A stretch of DNA of 64,000 nucleotides from Geomonas paludis (GCF_014193585.1 NZ_BLXY01000001.1:726033-790032), one strand, 5' to 3'. Counted from the first letter of the stretch, positions 8,261 through 17,095 are shown. The notes: generated by a model from the letters alone, not told the origin. Program-made: numbers and translations.

Positions 8261-8833
8261 ATGGCGCGGCCCAAAAGCGAAGACAAACAAAAGGCAATTT
8301 TGAACGCAGCGGTCCTCGAAATTGCAGAACATGGGGTAAGTGCCCCAACTGCACGGATAGCTAAAATTGCCGGGGTTGCAGAGGGTAGTTTGTTCACCTA
8401 TTTCAGCAACAAGGATGAACTGCTCAATCACCTTTACCTTTATTTAAAAGAAGAGCTTCGTGAGTCCATGATGTCGGACTACCCGAAGGCTGAAACCGTT
8501 AAGAACCGCATCAAACACGCTTGGGAAAAATACGTTGCCTGGGGTATCAAAAACCCATCGAAACGAATAGTTCTTGCTAAACTTGGTATGTCGAACCGCG
8601 TGAGTGAGCAAACCAAAGCATTGGGGCTGGATGCTTTTTCTGATGTTGTTAAAATGATTCAAGAGAGTACAGCAAACGGGTTGTTACGTGATTATCCGTT
8701 CGACTTTGTATGCGCAATCATGGGGTCGCTTGCAGATACTTCAATGGATTTCATCGTCGGAGAACCTGCTAAAGCTGAATACTATACTAATGCCGGCTTC
8801 GAAGCGTTCTGGAACGCTGTAGCAAACGATTAG
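8261..8833 (+). CDS. TetR-family transcriptional repressor
   Basis: A 190-residue one-component regulator. The N-terminal helix-turn-helix (about residues 10-55) reads AILNAAVLEIAEHGVSAPTARIA, then GVAEGSLFTYFSNKDELLNHLY, typical of TetR. The C-terminal helical domain would bind a ligand that cannot be predicted. It is followed by an SDR gene 63 bases away in the same direction. Similar operator dyads lie before both genes, so it probably represses itself and the oxidoreductases. Base composition here is clearly lower in GC than in flanking chromosomal genes, which suggests recent acquisition as island cargo. Confidence 0.88.
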   Translation: MARPKSEDKQKAILNAAVLEIAEHGVSAPTARIAKIAGVAEGSLFTYFSNKDELLNHLYLYLKEELRESMMSDYPKAETVKNRIKHAWEKYVAWGIKNPSKRIVLAKLGMSNRVSEQTKALGLDAFSDVVKMIQESTANGLLRDYPFDFVCAIMGSLADTSMDFIVGEPAKAEYYTNAGFEAFWNAVAND

Positions 8834-8852
8834 TTTTTTTACCACCATAAAT

Positions 8853-8868
8853 GAGCAAGTACTCGCTC
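8853..8868. promoter_or_regulatory. Operator dyad before the SDR gene
   Basis: GAGCAAGT-ACTCGCTC reads as an imperfect palindrome (14 of 16 positions symmetric) and shares the GAG...CTC frame with the operator at 8227-8240. It lies 28 bases before the SDR start codon and is a likely second site for the TetR protein. Confidence 0.55.
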
Positions 8869-8896
8869 GTTTATATATTAACAAAGGAGAACGTAT

Positions 8897-9733
8897 ATGT
8901 CTAAAAACACAAAAGTCTGGCTGGTCACAGGAAGTTCACGAGGACTCGGACGTAAGGTAGTGGAAGCTGCGCTCAAAGCCGGTTACACCGTCGTGGCGAC
9001 AGCACGGAAGCCGGAGCAACTCAATGACTTGGCAGCCGAATATGGAGAGCGCCTACTTCCGTTAGCACTTGATGTTACTGACGCTGAAGCAGTACAGGCA
9101 ACAGTAACTCAAGCTCACAAAACTTTCGGCCGAATCGACGTTGTTGTGAATAATGCGGGCTACGCAAATACAGCGTCTGTCGAAGACATCACTCTCGACG
9201 ATTTCACACAGCAGGTTCAAACCAATTTCTTCGGTGTTGTGTACGTCAGCAAGGCTGTTGTCCCCATTATGCGCGAGCAGGGGCATGGCAATATCTTCCA
9301 GATTGCTTCTATTGGTGCACGACTCTCAGGTCCAGGATTGACAGCTTATCAGAGTGCAAAATTCGCTGTTCGAGGGTTTTCCCTGGGGTTAGCACAGGAA
9401 GTAGCGCCGTTAGGTATCAAGGTTACCACCATTGAGCCAGGTGGAATCCGGACTGATTGGGCGGGAGCCTCAATGAACATTCCCCCTGTTAGTCCACCTT
9501 ACGAACAGACAGTAGGCGCATTTGCAAAAATGCTCCGGTCAATGGCGGGCAACGAATCGTCAGATCCGGCTAAAATTGCCAACGCGATCATCGAACTCGC
9601 AAACCGTGAAGACACACCATTCGAGATCTTAATGGGAGCGGATGCAGTCGAATATGTTGCCAACTCGGATAGCGCGGTTTCTGAAAATGATCGTAAATGG
9701 CACGACTTCTCCGTTTCCGTTAAAGCCGACTGA
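8897..9733 (+). CDS. Short-chain dehydrogenase/reductase (classical SDR)
   Basis: A 278-residue cytoplasmic oxidoreductase using NAD(P). The dinucleotide-binding motif TGSSRGLG is at residues 12-19 and NNAG at about 89-92. The catalytic serine lies in FQIASIGA, and YQSAK supplies the catalytic Tyr and Lys. The T-A-R-K stretch after the second strand hints at NADPH preference. The substrate is unknown. AAAGGAG stands before the ATG. It forms a cassette with the upstream TetR gene and the downstream NAD(P)-binding protein, a layout common in redox-responsive or detoxification cassettes. Confidence 0.88.
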   Translation: MSKNTKVWLVTGSSRGLGRKVVEAALKAGYTVVATARKPEQLNDLAAEYGERLLPLALDVTDAEAVQATVTQAHKTFGRIDVVVNNAGYANTASVEDITLDDFTQQVQTNFFGVVYVSKAVVPIMREQGHGNIFQIASIGARLSGPGLTAYQSAKFAVRGFSLGLAQEVAPLGIKVTTIEPGGIRTDWAGASMNIPPVSPPYEQTVGAFAKMLRSMAGNESSDPAKIANAIIELANREDTPFEILMGADAVEYVANSDSAVSENDRKWHDFSVSVKAD

Positions 9734-9812
9734 AAGGGGTTATTTCATGATATGGCCGTGACCCCTGTTTTTATCGGTTGGAAAACAAGAAAAGTCGGTC
9801 AAGATGTCAGTG

Positions 9813-9839
9813 ACTCCGCTTCCTTGCCAGAAGCGGAGT
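9813..9839 (+). terminator. Hairpin between the two oxidoreductase genes
   Basis: A perfect 10-base stem, actccgcttc with gaagcggagt, and a 7-base loop. It lacks a following T-run, so termination may be partial. Confidence 0.4.
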
Positions 9840-9892
9840 GCTACACAAGATAACTTGTTGAACCCGTATTCACATTGAAGGGGCTCAATACA

Positions 9893-10588
9893 ATGAAAGT
9901 GATAATATTTGGCGCCACTGGTATGGTTGGGCAGGGAGTATTGCGTGAATGTCTTCTTGCGGATGACATCGAGTGCATCCTGACTCTTGGACGCTCGCCT
10001 TCTGGGCAACGCCACCCGAAGTTGCGGGAACTGTTGCATACAGACCTATTTGACTACAGGGCAATCGAATCAGACCTGCATGGCTTTGACGCGTGCTTCT
10101 TCTGCCTTGGGGTGTCAGCAGCAGGGTTATCAGAAGCTGAATATACCCGATTAAACCATGATCTGACTCTTGCAGCAGCTCAGACGTTGGCTCGCCTAAA
10201 TCCAAAAATGACGTTCACTTATGTGTCGGGTGCAGGTACTGACAGTACCGAGCAAGGACGTAGCATGTGGGCAAGAGTTAAAGGCAAGACAGAGAATGAC
10301 TTGTTACGATTGCCATTCAAAGCTGTATATTTATTCCGTCCAGGTATTATTCAACCGTTACATGGCGCACGATCCAAAACGACCGCGTATCGGATCGTGT
10401 ACACAATACTCAAGCCGCTGCTGCCTATACTCCGCGCATTCCTGCCCAATATGATATTAACAACTGAAATTATTGGAAAAGCAATGCTTACAGTAGCCCG
10501 TCGCGGTGCAGCCAAGGCAATTTTAGAAGCTCGTGATATTAATACTGTTGCACAGGAAACTGCTGTGGAAGATGACTGCCCCAATTGA
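9893..10588 (+). CDS. NAD(P)-binding atypical SDR / epimerase-like protein
   Basis: A 231-residue Rossmann-fold protein. The N-terminal strand and glycine motif read VIIFGATGMVGQGV (about residues 3-16), which places it among atypical SDRs of the NAD(P)H-binding type (YbjT-like). A central FTYVSGAGTDS segment and a hydrophobic C-terminal third follow. No classical YxxxK pair is evident, so enzymatic activity is uncertain and it may be a nucleotide-binding regulator. I chose ATG 9893, after GAAGGGG, over an upstream TTG at 9875. It probably belongs to the TetR-SDR cassette. Confidence 0.78.
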   Translation: MKVIIFGATGMVGQGVLRECLLADDIECILTLGRSPSGQRHPKLRELLHTDLFDYRAIESDLHGFDACFFCLGVSAAGLSEAEYTRLNHDLTLAAAQTLARLNPKMTFTYVSGAGTDSTEQGRSMWARVKGKTENDLLRLPFKAVYLFRPGIIQPLHGARSKTTAYRIVYTILKPLLPILRAFLPNMILTTEIIGKAMLTVARRGAAKAILEARDINTVAQETAVEDDCPN

Positions 10589-10693
10589 CTCGAGAAGAGT
10601 GCGACCACAGTTCAAAACGAAAGAGCGCCAACTTCAAGTGCCAGAAAGAGGGAGGGACGGAGGCGGTCCTTGTGAGGGAGCCGCCCCTTTATG

Positions 10694-11950
10694 TTAGGTA
10701 CCCATAGGGAAGAGGTCGGGGAAGAGGCGTCCTGCGGCGTGCGCCGGGAACCCCATTCTGACGGGGCCTTTTGCCGAAGAAGATACGAGGAGGCCTTCAG
10801 CCAGAAGCTGAGCGAGGATGTCTCTACCCATGCGCGGGGACGGGCAAGCGGCGGCAGCTTGGCCTCGGGTCATCTCTCCACGAAGCAGCACTTCCTGGAG
10901 GATATGTGCGGCCTCCACCCTCAGGGCGGGATACTGGTCGGGTAGTGGCGCCGGAGCCATCTTCAACTCGCGGAGCTTCACGTAGCCAAGGATTCTTCCC
11001 AAGAGGCCATCAAGGGAAAGCATGGACGTCATGTACTCCACCTGATCAAGACAGGTCAGCAGGAAGAACTTGCAGAAAAAGACGAGCCCTTCGTTGGACA
11101 GGTTCCCTCTTCCGTCCAAGTCATTTCTCCTGCCGGCATCGGCTACCGCCAAGGCCTCCATGTATCTGTCCTTGCCGCGCGCCAAGCCTCGGCTGACATT
11201 CCATAAGCCATATCCAGGCAGAGGAATTGCTCTCAGGTAGGCGTCGGAGAAAAGCCGCGCAACCCTCCCGTTTCCGTCCAGAAACGGGTGGATCCAGACG
11301 AGCCGGTGATGAGAGGCGGCAGCGGCAATAATGGGTTCCAAGCCATGGAGCGTTTCGGCCTGGTACGCATCGTGGAATCGAGCCAGAAACATCGGTAGCG
11401 AGGCGTATTCCGGAGGGAGGTGTCTTCCTACCTCTACGTCGCGCTCCCGGAATTGCCCGCCGATGACCTCTACCTTTTCCCCGGTCTTTTCGTTGGTCAC
11501 CCAGCGCATCTCATCCGGGATCAGCTTGTAGAACTCGTCATGGACCCACGAGAGGAAGTGAGCTGTCGAAGGATCGAAAGCCTCGCGAGTTTCTGCCGTC
11601 AACCCCTCTACGGCTCGCTGGCAACTGATGTGCGCCAAGCTCTCCAATTGGAGATTGCGCCTCGCGGGGTCCTGAGAATAATCGGCGCGCATGGCGCGCT
11701 CGATCTCAACGGGGTGGGTGCTATTGCCTTCGATGAGGTTGGAATAGTAGCTGTTGATGATCCGCACCAGCTCGACAACCCCCTCTTGCGTTTTGGGGTG
11801 CAAGATGCCGCTAAGGACGGAGGAGCGGGAAAGGAGATCTCGCGCCAAGTCCGCGAGCTCACCCGAAGGATCGGTAGGGAGCATAGGAAACATTTTGGAT
11901 GGCAAGTCAGGCATGGCGTCAATGTTATCGGCGATTGTCAGATTAGTCAA
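10694..11950 (-). CDS. Fic-domain protein with N-terminal inhibitory motif
   Basis: A Fic protein of about 418 residues; most relatives transfer AMP from ATP to target proteins. The active-site loop HPFLDGNGRVAR is complete at residues 221-232, including the catalytic His. An inhibitory helix motif, SNLIEG (S70-G75), matches (S/T)xxxE(G/N), so this is a class II, self-inhibited Fic. A C-terminal winged-helix-like region follows (about 345-400). The predicted start is a TTG at 11950 with no good ribosome site; ATG 11914 is an alternative that keeps all motifs. It lies inside the island, divergent from the AbiE-like pair, and may act as a toxin or regulator. Confidence 0.85.
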   Translation of the reverse strand: MTNLTIADNIDAMPDLPSKMFPMLPTDPSGELADLARDLLSRSSVLSGILHPKTQEGVVELVRIINSYYSNLIEGNSTHPVEIERAMRADYSQDPARRNLQLESLAHISCQRAVEGLTAETREAFDPSTAHFLSWVHDEFYKLIPDEMRWVTNEKTGEKVEVIGGQFRERDVEVGRHLPPEYASLPMFLARFHDAYQAETLHGLEPIIAAAASHHRLVWIHPFLDGNGRVARLFSDAYLRAIPLPGYGLWNVSRGLARGKDRYMEALAVADAGRRNDLDGRGNLSNEGLVFFCKFFLLTCLDQVEYMTSMLSLDGLLGRILGYVKLRELKMAPAPLPDQYPALRVEAAHILQEVLLRGEMTRGQAAAACPSPRMGRDILAQLLAEGLLVSSSAKGPVRMGFPAHAAGRLFPDLFPMGT

Positions 11951-12157
11951 ACACTTTATTTTTTACGGTAAATTACAATTTGTGCCTGTGGATAAACCAT
12001 ATTTGCCGTCAATCCTTCCGTCAACCCCTCTCTGGGGTGGAGGAGTGATCAAGTGCTGCTGTCCGCTGTTCAAATCTCGCACTTTAAAGGGGTTGGCAAG
12101 GTAACTAAAATATGATAATCAATTACTACATTTTGGTAACTATAGCGGGCGTGCAAA

Positions 12158-12517
12158 ATGGAGAGGAACAACACCATGGTGTACTATCTTAGCGGACTGC
12201 TGGGCTCCAAGGCGAAGGAGTGCGTCCTCATGTTCGTCTTCGCCAGGGGAAAAGCGTACGTGTCGGAGATGGCGGCATTCTTCCCCGAACTGAGCCGGAG
12301 CGCGCTGCAAAACGCGGCTGAAGTGCTGGAGAAGGACGGTATCCTGGTCGAGGGACAGCAGGGAAACCTGCGCGTCTACGAGTTCAGCCCGCGTTGTCCC
12401 TATGCCAGCTCCCTGCAACTTCTTTTGCAGGACGTCGCCAAGTGCTATGCCCCCGAGGAGCGCGAGCGCCTGTTCATCTACCGGGGCGCTCCGCGCAGGA
12501 AAGGAAAGACGGTATGA
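12158..12517 (+). CDS. Winged-helix protein, putative AbiEi-like antitoxin
   Basis: A 119-residue protein with a central winged-helix fold: MAAFFPELSRSALQNAAEVLEKDGILVEGQQGNLRVYEF (about residues 38-76). Its stop overlaps the start of the nucleotidyltransferase gene by four bases (ATGA). A DNA-binding protein coupled to a nucleotidyltransferase is the layout of AbiE-type (type IV) toxin-antitoxin pairs, in which this partner represses the promoter. The AT-rich upstream region has two GGTAACTA copies (about 12100 and 12135) that could be operator half-sites. The antitoxin role is inferred from context. Confidence 0.6.
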   Translation: MERNNTMVYYLSGLLGSKAKECVLMFVFARGKAYVSEMAAFFPELSRSALQNAAEVLEKDGILVEGQQGNLRVYEFSPRCPYASSLQLLLQDVAKCYAPEERERLFIYRGAPRRKGKTV

Positions 12518-13149
12518 CACATCGCACCGACTTCAGTGAGGCCACTCCGGAGGAGATCGCGGCGGAGGTTTCCGAGGCCCTGCGCCGGCACGGCATCCCG
12601 CTGTCATGTCCGGGGGCGGCTGCGTGTCCGTCTATTCCGAGAACAGATACCACTCGGACGACCTCGACTTTATAGACCAGCTGCCGGGACCGGTCCGGCA
12701 TCCAGCGCGCCCTGGCAGAGATCGGTTTCTACAGCGAAAAAGACCGCTATTTCAAGAACGACAGCACCACGGTCTACCTCGAGTTCCCGCCAGGGCCGGT
12801 GATGATCGGCAACGAGCTGGCGAAGGCTCCCGTCGAGTGGGAGACCCCATCCGGGAGAATCAGGATGCTGAGCCCGACCGACTGCGTGAAGGACCGCTTG
12901 GCGAAATTCTACGCTTGGGATGACGCCCAGGCCCTCTACCAAGCGCTCCTGGTGGTGGCCTCACAGCCGGTGAACTTCAGGGAAGTGGAGCGCTGGTTCG
13001 TCAAAAGCGAAGGGCAAAAGGAGCGCTACCGGCTCTTCCACAACCTGGCGAAAAAGGTCCAAAGCCGCTGGGACTTCGATGAAAGCGCCATAGTCGATCT
13101 TGCCACGGACCAGATGATTAAGGAGCGGGTCAGAAGACTCGGGCGCTAG
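12514..13149 (+). pseudogene. AbiEii-like nucleotidyltransferase, interrupted by two compensating frameshifts
   Basis: The product resembles the nucleotidyltransferase superfamily that includes AbiEii and DUF6036 toxins. The expected start runs MTHRTDFSEATPEE to RRHGIPL in one frame. The core SGGGCVSVYSENRYHSDDLDFI (about 12606-12675) is in the next frame. The rest, IQRALAEIGFYSEKDRYF to the end, returns to the first. A one-base loss near 12602 and a one-base gain near 12680-12690 would explain this, so only about 28 codons are out of frame. It could be a dead toxin, a sequencing error, or a misread short segment. The G-G and D-x-D residues of the polymerase-like site are in the shifted part. 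It follows its winged-helix partner with an ATGA overlap. Confidence 0.65.
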
Positions 13150-13313
13150 CACTAGCGAATGAACAAAGAAAAGGGTGCGGGACTCTCCGGCTTAAACGAT
13201 AGCCGGTGCGAAGGGGGGAGCTGCAGCGCAAGCGGAAGCGCCACCCGCAGCACGGGCGGGACCGGTTAAAGCTGCCGCCACAGACGGCTGCTTTGGTCCA
13301 AGAATTTTTCCTG

Positions 13314-13697
13314 CTAACGGCTCCGGGACAGGAAGGAGGTCCACCCGGTAGGCTGCGCTTTTTGCTCCGTGATGGCATCCCGCAGTGCTCCGATCTGCTG
13401 CGAAAGATCGCACAGGGAACGCTCGATCCTCTCCAGTGCCGCGCCCAAAGCGGGGGGCATTTCGGGCGCGGGTAAGGGGGCGTTTTCCCCCCGCTCCGCG
13501 AGCCGCAAAACCCCCTCCGAAAGTGTACCGACCTGCCGCGTCAACTCCTCCACCCGCAGGCTCACCGTGAGCCCCTGGGGAGCGAAAAGGCGCTCCCGGA
13601 TCAGTTCTGAAAGGGAGATGCCGAGCACCTCTGCCTGCCCGTGCAGCATCCCCCGTTCCTCCTCGGAAAGTCGCAGGGAAATCTTGTCCATGGACAC
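13314..13697 (-). CDS. Ribbon-helix-helix relaxosome accessory protein (MobC/TraY-like)
   Basis: A 127-residue protein with an N-terminal ribbon-helix-helix fold (KISLRLSEEERGMLHGQAE, then GISLSELIRERL, residues about 5-37) and a helical, probably coiled-coil remainder (VEELTRQVGTLSEGVL and ALERIERSLCDLSQQI). Small proteins of this kind bind the transfer origin and help a relaxase nick it. It lies downstream of the MobF relaxase gene in the same direction, 281 bases away. The start is taken as GTG 13697, seven bases after GAGGGGG; ATG 13691 is the alternative. The relaxosome role rests on fold and neighbours. Confidence 0.65.
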   Translation of the reverse strand: MSMDKISLRLSEEERGMLHGQAEVLGISLSELIRERLFAPQGLTVSLRVEELTRQVGTLSEGVLRLAERGENAPLPAPEMPPALGAALERIERSLCDLSQQIGALRDAITEQKAQPTGWTSFLSRSR

Positions 13698-13787
13698 TCA
13701 GGCACCCCCTCTTTACCGTCGGACGCAGCGCGATTTTTCCGGTACCGCTGGCGCCAGCTCTCATTTTGCGAGCTTAACTGTACTTTG

Positions 13788-13816
13788 TGGCCACCGTGGT
13801 GCCACGCGGTACCACG
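13788..13816. promoter_or_regulatory. Candidate transfer origin or RHH-protein binding site
   Basis: Three head-to-tail repeats TGGCCACCG, TGGTGCCACG and CGGTACCACG (13788-13816) lie in the 281-base gap between the relaxase and RHH genes. The same stretch has local dyad symmetry (gtggt...accac). Short tandem repeats before a ribbon-helix-helix gene are typical operator or oriT accessory sites. No nick consensus could be assigned by eye. A T-rich run at 13836-13846 is near. Confidence 0.4.
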
Positions 13817-13978
13817 CAACCAGTTCAAATGACGGCGGTTTTTTCGTCGGACATTTTAACTCGGGTAGCTTCAGCTGCGTGAGGTGTGAGAGAAAAAAGC
13901 AGCCGCGCGAAGCGAGGCCCGCAGTATCCTTGCGCCGTATGGAAAACCCCGTGCCGATGCCACCAAGAGGGAGCTGAA

Positions 13979-16900
13979 TCACCTCTCCAGCTTCGAGCCG
14001 AACCCTCTCGGCAGGGTAAGTTCGAGTTCCCTTCCCGCCACCTTCTGGACCGCTGCGATTTCCTTCGCCGGAGACGGCACCGGAAGCGGAGTTCCTGGCC
14101 TCGCAGCGGGAACCTGCACTGCAGGCTCCTGCTTGCCGATCTTCTCCCCGAGCCGCCGCTCGTTCCCGGCAAATCTCCCCTGCAGCGTCGTGCTCTTTTC
14201 CTCCACCGTTTCCACTGAACGCGCGAGTCCCTCCATAGAGTTGGTGAAGATGCGGGTGCCGTACTGCGCCCGCGTCACGGCGACGTTCAGGGCGTTGTAG
14301 GTCGTCCTCCCGTACTGCTCTTCCGGTGCCGCCTGCCGCTCCTCCGCCGGCCGCGTTTTAGCCTCCTCGCTGCGGCACGGTGCGTACAGGATCGAGTGCT
14401 CCACCGTGGCGCCCTGGCTCTTGTAGATGGTGAGCGCGTAGGCATGGTCCAGGTGCCGGTAGCGCTTGAGGTCGATCCGCACCTCCCGCCCGTCAAGATC
14501 GAGCAGCGCGCCCCCTGCAGGGTCGATCTCGCGGATGGTGCCCAAGGTGCCGTTTTGCACGTCAAGCCTGGAGTCGTTCTTCAAGAGCACGATCCTGTCC
14601 CCGGCCGAGAGGTGCCGCTCCTCTTCGCGATACAGGGCAGTCTTCCCCGCCATGTCGGCGGCGGAGAATTCTTTGGTCACGGTACGGGAGAGCTCGCGCC
14701 CGTCGTGCTTCTTGGTATCGAAGGAGTAGGTCACCTGCACGAGGTTCCGTTCCCGGTTTATCCCCGTGACCTTCGCCTCCGTGTTGAGACGAGTCCCCCA
14801 GCGCTCCACGTGTCCGTCCGGTCGCGTCTCGCCACAGAAGAGGACGGTATCCCCGACCCGGTAACCTTCCACCGTGACCCCCTGGCGCACCGGAACCAGC
14901 ACGGCATAGGGGTTCCCCTCGGCAATCTCGCCGGTGCTGATCCGCTCCCTCCTGATCTCGCTGTTCAGCTCCCTGCGCGCCGCGTTGGTGCTGGTCAAAA
15001 GGAGCACGCGCTGCGGTTCTCCCGACTCCATCCGCCGGGGGTGCCTGGAAGGCTTTTTGCTCTCCTCCAGGTAGTGCCTGACCACCGCGTTCCTGAGCTG
15101 GGCCTGGTCGGCGATCTCCACGACCTCCCGGCGCCCTTGAAGGGTGCGCAGCGCCCTCTGTGCGTTCTCGGCCAGCGGCCGGTCCATCCGGTTCAACCCG
15201 CGCGCGATCTCGAGGAGCCCCGGGTCCCTCTGCCGCAGGATGTCGGTCAAGCGCGCGCTGTCGATCTCCCCCCTGGCACCGAGCCTCTGCAGGGGGCCAA
15301 GCAGGTTCCCCGCCTGGATCCCCGGCATCTGCTTCGCGTCGCCCAGAAGGTGCAGCTTCACCTGCACACCGCTCTTCCCCAGCTCCCGGACTACGGCGAG
15401 CAGGCGCTCGGTCTGCCTCGCCCCGAGAAACCCCGCCTCGTCCACCCGGATCACCACCTGCTGCTGTGGCCCCACTGGCATGAGAATTTTTTCACTCCTT
15501 ATCACTACCATGGGTGGCTCCCCGTTTTGCCTCTGTAGGGCAAATTTGGAAGCCGGATTCTCCTTTTCGAAACTGTGGATGGTGCAGGCGGGTCTGCCGG
15601 TGGCGAGTGAAAGTTCCCGCGCCGCTTTCCCGGTATAGGAGAGGTTGATGGAGAGGTGCGTGCGCCCCTCGGGGCGCAGCTCCTCCTCGTTGAAGCGCTC
15701 GATCAGCCCGAGCGTCGAGGTCTTCCCGGTTCCCGGATCCCCCATGGTGAGAGCGACGCCACGGCTCCCGGTCAGCTCGTTCACAATCTCCCTTTTCTGG
15801 CCGCGCGTAGGCTCTACCCCCTCTGCCGCGAGCCGGCCGAGAAAGCGCTCCACCTCGGGCGCGGCAACGAAGGCGGCACGCGGCTCAAGCTCGGAGATCC
15901 GCTCCAGGTTGCGGCGCTCCAGGTCGCGCATCTCCAACGTCGTGTAGTATTCGCGGCCCTTGGCATCCCGCCCGAGGGGAAGCACTTCGGGCGTCCCCCC
16001 GTCCAGGGCCTGGTTCAGCTCCGGAATCGTGTGGGCTCCCCCGGAGATCCGCACCGCCTCGTCCAGCACCCTGGCCCGGTCCAGTACCGCCTCGCGCTCG
16101 GTGAGCTCCCGGACCGCCCGCTCGATCACCCGCGAGGGAGCCTCGCCCTCAAATGCCGGCGCGAGGCTCCGCCCCTCCTCCAGTTCCAGGCGCACCAGCT
16201 CCGGCGACGTGCCGCAGGCCTCGAAACCCCGGGCGAAGATCCCGGAGACTTCCTCGCGGGAGAGGTCGCGCTTGGGATCCTTGGTCCCCTGGCAGGCCAT
16301 CTCGTAGAGCCGGGCATGCGACACACCCTGGTACAGCCCCTGCGCCTGCCACTCCTCCACCTGGCGCTCGATCTCCACCCGGCGCGAGGAAAAATGTCCG
16401 ACCAGCTGCGGGTCAACGCTCTTGAGCTCAAAGTACATCTCGGCCCGGTCCTGGACCTCGAGCCCGAATCCCTTCGAGGCAAGCTCGCAGGCGAGCGCCT
16501 GCCGGTACAAAAGCCCGAGGGATCTCTGGTCCTGGAAGATCGCCTTCGGCTCGTTGGCCTTCCAGCTTCCATCCTGGGCATGGACCACATTCAGCGCGAA
16601 GACGTGGGAGTGCAGCTGCGGGTCGATGTTCCTCGAGGTGGCATGGTCGAATTTCGCGGCCACCATGCCGCCGTTTCTGATGCCGCCGGGGGTACGGTAG
16701 TGGCAGTAATGCTCCTCCACGTGGGAGAGCACCGAGAGCACCGCCGCGTCGTGCGCCTCCTTGATTCCGGACACTCCAGCGACGTAGGCGATGGAAACCG
16801 ACTTCGGCGCTGAAAAGGTCAGGTCGTTCCCGGCCCGGTGCCGCTCTACGAGCGCCCCCGTATCCGGGTTCCGGGAAAGCCTGAAGGACACGAGGCGATT

Positions 16901-17095
16901 ACCGGCAGGGTCCTCCCCCCGGCACAGGGCGCGGAACTCCTCCTCCCGGACCGGGCCGTGAAGTCCAAGATCCTGGCTCCCCTTGCCGACCCAAAGCGAG
17001 TTTTCCCCCAAGGAATCGCCGCCCAGATAGTAGTCCTCTCTGGAGAAGTATCCGCCGGCGTGTCCCGCAGTCATGCTGGGTGAGATGGACATCAT
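13979..17095 (-). CDS. MobF-family relaxase-helicase (TraI/TrwC-like)
   Basis: A 1038-residue protein that should nick the transfer origin, stay bound to the 5' end and unwind DNA for conjugative mobilisation. The relaxase domain (about 1-300) has N-terminal tyrosines Y16, Y22 and Y23, and a metal-binding triad H151, H162, H164 (motif HSH). The helicase part has Walker A GDPGTGKT (about 453-460), a VDEAG Walker B and a late YALTIYKSQGATVEH motif. A proline-rich tail ends the protein. The start is the double ATG at 17095, seven bases after AAGGGGG; an upstream in-frame ATG (17173) has no site. No coupling protein or type IV secretion gene is in the island, so transfer would need a helper. Confidence 0.9.
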   Translation of the reverse strand: MMSISPSMTAGHAGGYFSREDYYLGGDSLGENSLWVGKGSQDLGLHGPVREEEFRALCRGEDPAGNRLVSFRLSRNPDTGALVERHRAGNDLTFSAPKSVSIAYVAGVSGIKEAHDAAVLSVLSHVEEHYCHYRTPGGIRNGGMVAAKFDHATSRNIDPQLHSHVFALNVVHAQDGSWKANEPKAIFQDQRSLGLLYRQALACELASKGFGLEVQDRAEMYFELKSVDPQLVGHFSSRRVEIERQVEEWQAQGLYQGVSHARLYEMACQGTKDPKRDLSREEVSGIFARGFEACGTSPELVRLELEEGRSLAPAFEGEAPSRVIERAVRELTEREAVLDRARVLDEAVRISGGAHTIPELNQALDGGTPEVLPLGRDAKGREYYTTLEMRDLERRNLERISELEPRAAFVAAPEVERFLGRLAAEGVEPTRGQKREIVNELTGSRGVALTMGDPGTGKTSTLGLIERFNEEELRPEGRTHLSINLSYTGKAARELSLATGRPACTIHSFEKENPASKFALQRQNGEPPMVVIRSEKILMPVGPQQQVVIRVDEAGFLGARQTERLLAVVRELGKSGVQVKLHLLGDAKQMPGIQAGNLLGPLQRLGARGEIDSARLTDILRQRDPGLLEIARGLNRMDRPLAENAQRALRTLQGRREVVEIADQAQLRNAVVRHYLEESKKPSRHPRRMESGEPQRVLLLTSTNAARRELNSEIRRERISTGEIAEGNPYAVLVPVRQGVTVEGYRVGDTVLFCGETRPDGHVERWGTRLNTEAKVTGINRERNLVQVTYSFDTKKHDGRELSRTVTKEFSAADMAGKTALYREEERHLSAGDRIVLLKNDSRLDVQNGTLGTIREIDPAGGALLDLDGREVRIDLKRYRHLDHAYALTIYKSQGATVEHSILYAPCRSEEAKTRPAEERQAAPEEQYGRTTYNALNVAVTRAQYGTRIFTNSMEGLARSVETVEEKSTTLQGRFAGNERRLGEKIGKQEPAVQVPAARPGTPLPVPSPAKEIAAVQKVAGRELELTLPRGFGSKLER

